This document shows positions 17,211-26,132 of a stretch of DNA of 38,258 nt, one piece after another. Positions within the stretch are counted from its first letter, which is position 1. Each line of letters starts with the position of its first letter. Made by a program: the position numbers and the translations under genes. The notes beneath the pieces are model-generated. The model made no database searches and was not told where the DNA came from. It saw nothing but the letters and a program-made list of their open reading frames with translations. The stretch is from SIG454 sp045646365 (GTDB taxonomy: Bacteria; Bacillota; Clostridia; Monoglobales; Monoglobaceae). Location of the stretch: the NCBI GenBank assembly GCA_045646365.1, contig JAZRKP010000058.1, positions 1-38,258 on the forward strand. Reading direction: 5' to 3'.

Positions 17211-20200
17211 ATGAGAAAATTTTCATCAGTTTTATTGATATTAATATCCTTGCTCAATATCTGTTTGCCAAAGGTTATTTTTGCGGAAAATGAGGTAACT
17301 GTCAGGGCGGTAACAGAGAATACAGGGAATATTTTCCCCGACAGTGAGGATGTTGTCTTTAACATAAGCGTCGATGGGGCAACGGATAATTGTAAGGCTG
17401 AGTTTCTCGCAGTATATGATGATACGGAAGAGATAATGTGGAGTGCAGCTTCAGATATCGGTGAGCAAATGAGTGTAACCATACCCGTAACAAAAAACGG
17501 TGGATATCATTTTTATGTTTCTGTAAAAGATGATGCGGGCACGGTTGTCGGAGAGTATGAAACCGTATTCTCGAAGATAATGTCAGGCGACCGCAATCCG
17601 GCATATCAGCTTCAGGGGCATTTCGGAATATATAAAGATACCATAGAAGAACAGATGCTTCTGATTGATATGGCAAATGCAGGCGGTTACCGCGACCATC
17701 CTGTGGGATGGCAGGAATATGAGGATGCACAGGATAACGGCAAAGAGATGCCGGATAATGCGTATTTTAAGCGGGTTGTTGAAGCAAATGAAAAGCTTGG
17801 CTTTGAAAGCTCTCTTAACAGTCCTCATCTTGGAGCAAGGCAGTATACAGGTGATTACACGGTGCCGCCTACGGAAGCCGATGATATAGAGGCGTGGGCG
17901 GAATATGCATACGATTTGCTTCAAACAGGCGGAGTGAAAAGAGCAGAAATATGGAATGAACCGAATTTAAACGGCAATATGACAACCTCGGCTTATGTGA
18001 ATATTGTAAAAGCCGGTGTTGATACGCTTAATAAACTGAATACCGAAATAGAAGTCGGTGCTGTGTCTCTTGCAAATCCGCACGCAGGCTGTATGGATGA
18101 TGTTGCGGAATGTACCGATACAAGCGCAGAACACTATGCCAAGTATGGAAAATGTTACTTTAATGATTTGGTTGAAGAGGGTCTTTTGCAGCTTGATATT
18201 GATGCAATAACTTTGCATCCTTACAGTATAAATGTTTTTTCCGTGGCGGAAACTGCGGAATATTACCGTAAGCTTCTTGATGATATGGGTAAAAGTAATA
18301 TAAAATTATGGATTACTGAATACGGCTGGTACACAGGAACCGAAGAAAATGCAGTATCAGAGGAAGAACAGGCGGAAATTCTTGTTAAGGAATATCTTCT
18401 GACTATGTCGGAAAATCTTGCAGAGCATATGTCTGCATATAATCTAACCAATAAGTATGATGTTTTAAACGGACTGCATTCTCCCGATAATGCCCAGCAT
18501 AATTTCGGACTTCTGGAGGCACAAACGGATGCTACATCGGAAACAGGTGTGGCTTTCAGTGCGAAAAAGTCCTATATAGCCATTGCGGCAATGAACGCAC
18601 TTGTGGCAAACGCAACAGGTACGGGAATGATTACCGGGTATTCGGAAAAAGGTATAAACGGATGCGGTTTTACACACAAAGACGGCGATGACCTTATAGC
18701 CCTCTGGTCGGGATTGCCGCAGACTGTTGAGCTTGTTTCATCAGCTGACAGCCTTGATATTTATGACTTTTACGGAAATTGTGAAACGGTTTATCCAAAA
18801 GAGGGTAAGTTTATAATCGAAACGGGAAGCAATGTAAGCTACATAAAAGGCGATATTGGCGAATATTCCATAAATCCGCTGAGTTGCGAGATATCAAACG
18901 AAGAAGATTTGAAGATGTTTCGAGATTTGGTGAACAATGGTGCAACGAAAATTGACGTAAGTCTTACAAATGACATTGTTGTCAGCGGAAACTGGATTCC
19001 GATTGCCGCCGAAGGCTATTTTGATACTGGCGGGAACAGAATTGCTTACTGCGGAAGCTTTGACGGAAACGGACATTCGATTACTATTAATACACTTTCA
19101 GGCTGGTATAACGGACTCTTCGGCAGAATTAACGGAACAATAATAAAAAATCTTACAATCAATGGCAATATAAGCGGCGGAGCTTACATAGGCGGATTTG
19201 CAGGACAGACAACGGGCGCGTGTTCGTTTGAAAACTGTGCAAATTATGCCAATATTACCATCACGGGTGATGCAACAGTTGCGCAAGGCAGAGGCGGAGG
19301 CTTTGTTGGAGATACGGCGCTGACCCGATACGCAGAGTTTGTAAACTGTTATAATGCCGGAAATATATCAAGCACCGCTGAGGTTTACGGATTTACAAAA
19401 TGGGCAAAGATAAGTAATTGTTATAATTACGGAACCGTCACTGCAACAAGCGGAACGTCATATCCTCTTATTCTTTACGGAACCACTGAGAATTCGTATT
19501 TTCTTGAACAGAGCGCATCCTCGGAGAATAAAGGAACGGTAAAAAATGCAGAACAGTTTCAAAGCGGTGAAGTTGCATATCTGCTCGGAGACGCATTCGG
19601 TCAGACATTAGGTGCGGATGAATTTCCCGTATTTTCGGAGTATGATAACTATGTGTATGAAAATGCGGAGGGAGACGGATATGTTAACGGTCTTAACGTA
19701 TCATCGGTAAGAATTGCAGATGGGTACGCGGAAATTCTTTCTCCTTCATCTCAAAGCGGAATACTCATGATTTCCCAGTACAGCAGCGGACAGCTTGAAC
19801 AGCTTGAACAGTACAATGTTACAACAAGCGACAGAAAGCAGTACAAGGTTTATTTTACAAAAAAAGCCGATTATTACGGAAACTGCTATTTTGCTGATAT
19901 TGAGACCGAAGACAACGGCAGTGAATCAACTCAAGGAGACGGAACGGAGCAAAGTCCGTATATTATAAGCACGTATGAAGATTTGGTTTCATTCAGAGAA
20001 AAGGTTAACAACGGAACGCAGATGGATGCCTGTGCAAAGCTTACGACGGATATAGACTTGTCCGCAGAAGAGAACTGGACTCCAATAGGAACAGGAAATG
20101 GTGATACCGGAGTAAATTCCTATAAGGGTATTTTTGACGGTAATGGTTATGAAATCAAAAATATGAGAATAATAACCGGTGAATTTTACAAGGGATTATT

Positions 20201-20801
20201 TGGATACACAGATAATGCGGTTATACAAAATCTTAAGGTATCAGGTGAAGTAAAAGCAGGAGCAAGGTCGGCAGGATTTGTTGGCTGCGCATTAGATACA
20301 ACAATAAAAAATTGTGCAAATAATGTTGATGTAACATGTACAGATGTAGGAGCCTCGGGATTTATAGGATTTAATCAAAATACGAGTAAGACGGCAAGTA
20401 AAGTTGAAAATAGCTATAGTCTCGGTAATATAAACGGAACAGGGGAAGTTGTTGGAATAATGTTGTGGGGAACCGTAACAAATTGTTATGCTTATGGGGA
20501 TATTGTAGGAAGTGGTAATGCATTTAGATTAAGTGCAGGAACCGTTACAAACTCATACTACAAATCATGTACCCCTGTATCTGGTGGTGGCGGAACACAA
20601 AAAAGTGCAGATGCATTTGCAAGTGGAGAAGTTGCATATTTGCTCGGAGATGCATTTGGACAGACAATTGGGACGGACGAATATCCAGTGTTCATAGCTG
20701 CAAATAATAAAGTTGTTTTTAAAACAATAGATAAATACAAGGCATTTTTCTGGGATGCATTAACAACGATCAGACCGTTAGGAGAAAGTATTACAGAATA
20801 G
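17211..20801 (+). CDS. Secreted clan GH-A glycosidase fused to GLUG-type repeat modules
   Basis: The 1196-residue protein starts at ATG 17211 (AAAGGA eight bases upstream; an earlier in-frame ATG at 17202 overlaps that site). It has a signal peptide to about residue 26, an Ig-like domain (about 40-120) and a TIM barrel with EIWNEPNL (acid/base E250) and WITEYGW (nucleophile E370), paralogous to the first operon gene. A beta-sandwich follows, then a GLUG-type beta-helix module (about 555-800), part of an Ig-like terminal domain (about 835-888), a second GLUG module (about 909-1161) and a tail YKAFFWDALTTIRPLGES. The second module is nearly identical to the first module of the next gene and appears to interrupt the terminal domain. 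The enzyme is exported and probably glycan-bound; its substrate is unknown. It ends in TAG. Confidence 0.85.
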   Translation: MRKFSSVLLILISLLNICLPKVIFAENEVTVRAVTENTGNIFPDSEDVVFNISVDGATDNCKAEFLAVYDDTEEIMWSAASDIGEQMSVTIPVTKNGGYHFYVSVKDDAGTVVGEYETVFSKIMSGDRNPAYQLQGHFGIYKDTIEEQMLLIDMANAGGYRDHPVGWQEYEDAQDNGKEMPDNAYFKRVVEANEKLGFESSLNSPHLGARQYTGDYTVPPTEADDIEAWAEYAYDLLQTGGVKRAEIWNEPNLNGNMTTSAYVNIVKAGVDTLNKLNTEIEVGAVSLANPHAGCMDDVAECTDTSAEHYAKYGKCYFNDLVEEGLLQLDIDAITLHPYSINVFSVAETAEYYRKLLDDMGKSNIKLWITEYGWYTGTEENAVSEEEQAEILVKEYLLTMSENLAEHMSAYNLTNKYDVLNGLHSPDNAQHNFGLLEAQTDATSETGVAFSAKKSYIAIAAMNALVANATGTGMITGYSEKGINGCGFTHKDGDDLIALWSGLPQTVELVSSADSLDIYDFYGNCETVYPKEGKFIIETGSNVSYIKGDIGEYSINPLSCEISNEEDLKMFRDLVNNGATKIDVSLTNDIVVSGNWIPIAAEGYFDTGGNRIAYCGSFDGNGHSITINTLSGWYNGLFGRINGTIIKNLTINGNISGGAYIGGFAGQTTGACSFENCANYANITITGDATVAQGRGGGFVGDTALTRYAEFVNCYNAGNISSTAEVYGFTKWAKISNCYNYGTVTATSGTSYPLILYGTTENSYFLEQSASSENKGTVKNAEQFQSGEVAYLLGDAFGQTLGADEFPVFSEYDNYVYENAEGDGYVNGLNVSSVRIADGYAEILSPSSQSGILMISQYSSGQLEQLEQYNVTTSDRKQYKVYFTKKADYYGNCYFADIETEDNGSESTQGDGTEQSPYIISTYEDLVSFREKVNNGTQMDACAKLTTDIDLSAEENWTPIGTGNGDTGVNSYKGIFDGNGYEIKNMRIITGEFYKGLFGYTDNAVIQNLKVSGEVKAGARSAGFVGCALDTTIKNCANNVDVTCTDVGASGFIGFNQNTSKTASKVENSYSLGNINGTGEVVGIMLWGTVTNCYAYGDIVGSGNAFRLSAGTVTNSYYKSCTPVSGGGGTQKSADAFASGEVAYLLGDAFGQTIGTDEYPVFIAANNKVVFKTIDKYKAFFWDALTTIRPLGESITE
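19935..20694 (+). repeat. GLUG module, copy 1 of a 959-bp-offset duplication
   Basis: This 760-bp segment aligns without gaps, at a constant offset of 959 bp, to 20894-21653 in the next gene. Bases 20217-20327 (111 bp) are identical to 21176-21286. The copies must be a recent duplication or subject to gene conversion. Confidence 0.85.
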
Positions 20802-20815
20802 GATGGAGAAATAAA

Positions 20816-23221
20816 ATGAGAAAAAGAATTATGACTTTTATATTGGCAGTTTCTGTGTTACTGATAGCAATGCCGATTCTTGCTTTTGCGTCGGGAGACG
20901 GAACAGAGAATAATCCATATCTTATAAGTACATATGAGGAATTGGTTACATTCAGAGAAAAGATTAACAGCGGAACACAGGTGAATGCTTGTGCAAAACT
21001 TATAGCGGATATAAATTTATCATCAGAAGCAAACTGGACACCAATAGGAACAGGAAATGGCGATATCGGGGTAAATGCATATAAGGGTATTTTTGACGGT
21101 AATGGTTACGAAATCAAAAATATGAGAATAATAACCAGTGAATTTTATAGAGGGCTATTTGGTTACACAGATAAAGCGGTTATACAAAATCTTAAGGTAT
21201 CAGGTGAAGTAAAAGCAGGAGCAAGGTCGGCAGGATTTGTTGGCTGCGCATTAGATACAACAATAAAAAATTGTGCAAATAATGTTAATGTAACATGTAA
21301 TGATGCGGGTGCCTCAGGATTTATAGGATATAACCGGAATGGGAGTAAGACAGCAAGTAAAGTTGAAAATAGCTATAGTCTCGGTAACATAAACGGAACT
21401 GTGGAAGTTACAGGAATAATGTTATGGGGAACCGTAACAAATTGTTATGCTTATGGGGATATTGTAGGAAGTGGTAATGCATTTAGATTAAGTGCAGGAA
21501 CTGTTACAAACTCATACTATAAATCATGTACTCCTGTAACGGGTGGTGGCGGAACACAAAAAAATTCAGATGCATTTGCAAGCGGAGAAGTTGCATATCT
21601 GCTCGGGGATGCGTTCGGTCAGGCAATCGGAACTGACGTATATCCCGTATTCAGAACCGAAACGAATGTAGTATTTAAAAACGGTGACTCATATAGTAAT
21701 GATTCGGAAACAGAAGAGCCCAATCCCGGTGAGCCTGACGATGATCTTGAAATAACCGGCGGAGATGGAACGGAGAATAATCCGTATATTATAAGCACGT
21801 ATGAGGAGTTGGTTTCATTCAGAGATAAGGTCAACGGCGGAACGCAAATGGACGCTTGTGCAAAGCTTACGGCGGACATTGATCTTGGAGGAAATGTGTG
21901 GACTCCAATCGGTAAATCAGGTACTCCTTACAAGGGTATATTTGACGGAAACGGGCATTGCGTGAAAAATATCAATGTTACGGGCGGAACATATCTTGGC
22001 TTCTTTGGTCAGGCAAACGGAGCTACAATCAAAAATTTTGGAGTAGAAAGTGGTTCTGTAATTGGCGATAACGGTCAATATGTTGGTGGTATTGCAGGCT
22101 ATATATCGGATACAACTATTGATTTATGCTATAACGGTGCTGATATTTCTGCTGCAGCAAGAGTCTCGGGAATATCAGGAAGCAGTGAAAATTCAGTAAT
22201 AACAAACTGTTATAATGTTGGAAATGTGACAGGTAACACCGAAGTTTCCGCCATATGCTTTTTGGGGGCAACGATTGAAAACTGTTATACATACGGCCGG
22301 GTTACATCGGCCGCAAATATGTGGCTGTTCGGAGCAAACAATATCAAAACCAACTGCTATGCGCTTATAGACAGCTACAGTGCACCGGGACATCTTGACA
22401 CGGGTGGTGCGACGACAAAAACGAAGAACGATTTTGCCAATGGTTCGCTTGTATCGTTGCTCGGGGATAAGTTTGGACAACTTATCGGTATAGATGAATA
22501 TCCGGTTGCCAGAACAGAGGATAATGTTGTGGAAAAAGGTGCAACAGGATACTTCAATACATATGCGATTCCTGAAGTGACTGCGGTTGAGTTTGTCCGT
22601 GAAGGCGGAACGGTATTCACTGATAAAAGTGCGGTTTCCCGATACACAACACAAATAGTTATTAAATTTAACAGCAGAATAGAGGCTGACACAATAAATG
22701 GTATGGTGAGTCTCGGCTCGGCTGAATTTGACGGCGAAATCGGGGAGGACAGTAAATCCTATGTCCTGACACTTAAAGACGGTCTTGAATGGGGAGAATA
22801 CACACTTTCAGTAAAAAAAGATATAAAGAATTTCCTCGGAAACACAATGACCGATGATTATACCAATAAGATTACAGTGGCAGATACTGATGAGGCTATA
22901 ATAACCAAAGCGGTGGCAAATACAAAATTTTCTGACATAACAGACGGAAAGGAGGCTTCGGTTAGCATAAAGGGTTATAATCCTTACGGTACAGTAAAGC
23001 ATATTACAGTGGCAATGGTGGGCTACACAGAGGTAAATGGTATAAGACGTCTTGAAGCCTTTAGCCATGAACCTGTTACATTGACCGAAGACGGCGGAGA
23101 AACTTTTGATATGGTTTTGTCTCTTGATTCGACGGAATTTAGTAATATGACAGAAATAAAGCTTTTTGTATGGAACTATCCAATACAAAAAGAGCTGATT
23201 GAACCGATAATAATAAAATAA
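20816..23221 (+). CDS. Secreted GLUG-repeat protein with Ig-like C-terminus
   Basis: This 801-residue protein has a signal peptide (MRKRIMTFILAVSVLLIAMP, then ILAFA). Two GLUG-type modules follow, at about 27-290 and 316-570. Each begins GDGTENNPY(L/I)ISTYEELV and contains repeated G-x-F-x-G-x-G-(H/Y) and N-C-x-x-x-x-x-(V/I) turns typical of a right-handed beta-helix. A Pro/Glu/Asp linker joins the modules. A Big_5/SbsA-like Ig domain (about 585-690) and a terminal beta-domain ending KLFVWNYPIQKELIEPIIIK come last. GLUG repeats occur in surface adhesins and protease-like exoproteins; here a glycan-binding or adhesive role is inferred. The ATG has AGGATGGAG upstream and lies 15 bp after the glycosidase gene. 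Confidence 0.85.
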   Translation: MRKRIMTFILAVSVLLIAMPILAFASGDGTENNPYLISTYEELVTFREKINSGTQVNACAKLIADINLSSEANWTPIGTGNGDIGVNAYKGIFDGNGYEIKNMRIITSEFYRGLFGYTDKAVIQNLKVSGEVKAGARSAGFVGCALDTTIKNCANNVNVTCNDAGASGFIGYNRNGSKTASKVENSYSLGNINGTVEVTGIMLWGTVTNCYAYGDIVGSGNAFRLSAGTVTNSYYKSCTPVTGGGGTQKNSDAFASGEVAYLLGDAFGQAIGTDVYPVFRTETNVVFKNGDSYSNDSETEEPNPGEPDDDLEITGGDGTENNPYIISTYEELVSFRDKVNGGTQMDACAKLTADIDLGGNVWTPIGKSGTPYKGIFDGNGHCVKNINVTGGTYLGFFGQANGATIKNFGVESGSVIGDNGQYVGGIAGYISDTTIDLCYNGADISAAARVSGISGSSENSVITNCYNVGNVTGNTEVSAICFLGATIENCYTYGRVTSAANMWLFGANNIKTNCYALIDSYSAPGHLDTGGATTKTKNDFANGSLVSLLGDKFGQLIGIDEYPVARTEDNVVEKGATGYFNTYAIPEVTAVEFVREGGTVFTDKSAVSRYTTQIVIKFNSRIEADTINGMVSLGSAEFDGEIGEDSKSYVLTLKDGLEWGEYTLSVKKDIKNFLGNTMTDDYTNKITVADTDEAIITKAVANTKFSDITDGKEASVSIKGYNPYGTVKHITVAMVGYTEVNGIRRLEAFSHEPVTLTEDGGETFDMVLSLDSTEFSNMTEIKLFVWNYPIQKELIEPIIIK
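20894..21653 (+). repeat. GLUG module, copy 2 of a 959-bp-offset duplication
   Basis: This is the partner of 19935-20694. It follows the signal peptide of the 801-residue protein directly, whereas the other copy is internal to the glycosidase. Confidence 0.85.
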
Positions 23222-23249
23222 AATAAATATATAAAAAGGAGCGATTTTT

Positions 23250-26102
23250 ATGAAAAAATCCGTAATGAAAAAATGTTTAGGTTTAGTAGTAGCTTTAACA
23301 ATGCTTATGCAGTGCTTCTGTGGGGTTGTTTTTGCTGAAACAACGCTGAGAGGCTTGGGAACAAGCGACTCCCCGTATCAGATTGGTACGTATGAAGAGC
23401 TTATTGCTTTTCGTGACAAGGTAAACGGCGGTGAAACAACGGCATGGGCAACACTCATAAACGATATTGAGGTACCGCTTACGGGCGAATATATTAAAAT
23501 CGGTTCTGCCGAGGCTGTATATTCAGGCACATTTGATGGGGCAAATCATAAGGTTTCGTATGGCAAATTTTATGATTCGGAAGAGTGGTACTCCGCATTT
23601 TTTAAGTATACGAACGGAGCAACAATTAAAAATCTGACAATCGAAGGTAATACTCAGGGGCGTGCATATGCAGCAGGATTTGTCGGAAATGCGACAAATA
23701 CAACGATAACAAATTGTACCTATAAAGGGAATGTCAGCGGAACGGATTATGTAAATGGATTTATAGGAATTTCTACAGGAAATACCATAAAAAATTGTGC
23801 GTTTATAGGCGACGTAACAGGTAGCGGTCCTACTTCAGGATTTGCATATTCAAATGTGACTATAGAAAATTCTTATCTTGTTGGAAATGTTAAAGGCAAC
23901 AAAGATATAGGCGGTTTATCCTTCAGCGGAACTGTGACAAACTGCTATGTAAAAGGAACTATAACCGCAAGCCAAAATTGTGTGAGAATTTCTAACGGAA
24001 CTGTGACAAACTGCTATTATTTAAACGCAGTTGCAGGTGAGGGTTATCATGTTATTGGCTGGGGAGACCAAAAATCCGAAGACTCCTTTGAAAGCGGTGA
24101 GGTTGCATATCTACTCGGAGACTCTTTCGGACAGACAATCGGAACAGATGCTTATCCTGTATTCAGAACTGAAGCAAATGTAGTTTATAAAACGGCTATT
24201 GATACCTATACAAATGATAAAACAGAAAATGGAACAGATATTCCTTATACGATTAAGTCATATACGGATTTGTCTGCATTTAGAGCAAAGGTAAATGACG
24301 GCACAGCAACGGATGTAAACGTTAAGCTTGGAAAGGATATAGACTTATCCGCAGAAATAGATTGGACACCAATAGGAACAAGCACAAATACATATAAGGG
24401 TACATTCGATGGAAACGGATACAGCCTTAAGAACTTATCAATTACAAGCGGTGCATATAAAGGGTTGTTCGGTTACACAGCAGGTGCGACAATAAAGAAT
24501 ACAACAATATACGGAAATGTCGGTGGTAGTGACCGTTGTGCAGGTTTTGTAGCAGTTCCGGCAGTTAATGGGACAGTGAACACAACTATAGAAAAATGTG
24601 CATTTTATGGGAATGTAGTCAATGGAAACAGAGCAGCTTTTTTTGCAAGCTTTGGGTCGGCAGATATAAAGAACTGCTATGCCGTAGGAAACCTTACTGG
24701 AACATCAGAAGTAGGAGCAATCGGATTTAGTTCAAATATAGAGAATTGCTTTGTTTACGGAACAATAACAACCAGTGACAATAACTTTAAGTTGACCAAT
24801 AATTCATCAATGTCAAACAGCTATTATCTTGAAATTGTCAATACTGGTGGCGTTTCTGTAGGTTACGGTATTCAAAAAAGTGCAGACTCCTTTGCAAGCG
24901 GCGAAGTTGCTATTCTTTTAGGCGACGCATTTGGACAGACAATCGGTGAAGACGAGCATCCTGTATTCAGAACCGAAACAAATGCAGTGTATGAGACCGC
25001 AATCGGTATTTATACAAATGATAACACGGAAAACGGAACATCTGTTCCTTATACGATTAAGACATACAGAGATATGTCAACATTCAGAGCAAAGGTAAAT
25101 GACGGCACAGCCGTAGATGTAAATGTAAAACTTGGAAAGGATATAGATTTATCCGCAGAAACAGATTGGACACCAATAGGAACAAGCACAAATACATATA
25201 AGGGTACATTCGATGGAAATGGATACAGTATTAAGAATCTGTCGATTACAAGCGGTTCATATAAAGGTTTGTTCGGTTATACAGCAGGTGCGACTATAAA
25301 GAATACGACTGTATACGGAAATGTCGGTGGTGATAACCGTGGTGCAGGTTTTGTAGCAGTTCCAGCGGCTAACGGGACAGTGAACACAACCATAGAAAAG
25401 TGTGCGTTCTACGGAGATATAAATTTTGGTAACAGAGCAGCGTTTTTTGCAAGCTTTGGACCGGCAGATATAAAGAACTGCTATGCCGTAGGAAACCTTA
25501 CTGGAACATCAGAAGTTGGTGCAATAGGCTTTAGTGCAAATGTAGAGAATTGTTTTGTTTACGGAACAATAACAACCAGTGACAATAACTTTAAGTTGAC
25601 CAATAATTCATCAATGTCAAACAGCTATTATCTTGAAATTGTCAATACTGGTGGCGTTTCTGTAGGTTACGGTATTCAAAAAAGTGCAGATGCTTTTGCA
25701 AGCGGTGAGGTTGCATACCTTTTGAATAAGGGCGCAGGCGAAATTGTTTACGGACAGACAATCGGAACAGATTCCTACCCGACCATAGAAAACGATACCA
25801 TCGTTTATAAAAAGCTTGACGGAACATACAGCAATGCAGAGGGAACATTTGCATTCATTAATGGGGAGAAAGCAGTTGTTGCGTCATCAACAGATGCAAC
25901 TGCAATAGTTGCTCAGTACTCATTTGATGTAGACGTTGATAGGCTTCTTTTAGCTGACCCTGTTGAAATAGAAGCAGGCAAAATTTATAATATTGATATA
26001 ACAGGAGAGTCGGGCGCAGAACTTTATAAGCTGTTTATCTGGACAGATTTGGAAGAAATCAAGCCTTTAGCAGGAGCGGAAATCTACGAAATAGCTGCCT
26101 GA
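23250..26102 (+). CDS. Secreted protein with three GLUG-type modules
   Basis: This 950-residue protein has a signal peptide ending near FCGVVFA, then three GLUG-type beta-helix modules at about 40-320, 328-595 and 596-860. Each begins PY-x-I-x-(T/S)-Y-x-(E/D)-(L/M) and ends FASGEVA(Y/I)LLGD-like. Modules two and three are near-identical tandem copies. The last 85 residues are a beta-domain (ATAIVAQY ... KLFIWTDLEEIKPLAGAE) shared with neighbouring secreted proteins. No catalytic motif is visible. It probably acts as an extracellular glycan-binding or scaffold protein beside the glycosidases. AAAAAGGAGCG precedes the ATG at a good distance. Confidence 0.85.
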   Translation: MKKSVMKKCLGLVVALTMLMQCFCGVVFAETTLRGLGTSDSPYQIGTYEELIAFRDKVNGGETTAWATLINDIEVPLTGEYIKIGSAEAVYSGTFDGANHKVSYGKFYDSEEWYSAFFKYTNGATIKNLTIEGNTQGRAYAAGFVGNATNTTITNCTYKGNVSGTDYVNGFIGISTGNTIKNCAFIGDVTGSGPTSGFAYSNVTIENSYLVGNVKGNKDIGGLSFSGTVTNCYVKGTITASQNCVRISNGTVTNCYYLNAVAGEGYHVIGWGDQKSEDSFESGEVAYLLGDSFGQTIGTDAYPVFRTEANVVYKTAIDTYTNDKTENGTDIPYTIKSYTDLSAFRAKVNDGTATDVNVKLGKDIDLSAEIDWTPIGTSTNTYKGTFDGNGYSLKNLSITSGAYKGLFGYTAGATIKNTTIYGNVGGSDRCAGFVAVPAVNGTVNTTIEKCAFYGNVVNGNRAAFFASFGSADIKNCYAVGNLTGTSEVGAIGFSSNIENCFVYGTITTSDNNFKLTNNSSMSNSYYLEIVNTGGVSVGYGIQKSADSFASGEVAILLGDAFGQTIGEDEHPVFRTETNAVYETAIGIYTNDNTENGTSVPYTIKTYRDMSTFRAKVNDGTAVDVNVKLGKDIDLSAETDWTPIGTSTNTYKGTFDGNGYSIKNLSITSGSYKGLFGYTAGATIKNTTVYGNVGGDNRGAGFVAVPAANGTVNTTIEKCAFYGDINFGNRAAFFASFGPADIKNCYAVGNLTGTSEVGAIGFSANVENCFVYGTITTSDNNFKLTNNSSMSNSYYLEIVNTGGVSVGYGIQKSADAFASGEVAYLLNKGAGEIVYGQTIGTDSYPTIENDTIVYKKLDGTYSNAEGTFAFINGEKAVVASSTDATAIVAQYSFDVDVDRLLLADPVEIEAGKIYNIDITGESGAELYKLFIWTDLEEIKPLAGAEIYEIAA
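24231..24886 (+). repeat. Tandem GLUG module, copy 1 (804-bp period)
   Basis: It aligns to 25035-25690 at a constant 804-bp offset, which is 268 codons and so keeps the frame. The last 136 bp (24751-24886) are identical to 25555-25690. Confidence 0.85.
25035..25690 (+). repeat. Tandem GLUG module, copy 2 (804-bp period)
   Basis: This is the partner of 24231-24886. Gain or loss of one unit by recombination would leave the reading frame intact. Confidence 0.85.
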
Positions 26103-26132
26103 GCATAAATTAATCTGACATAATAAGGAGTT

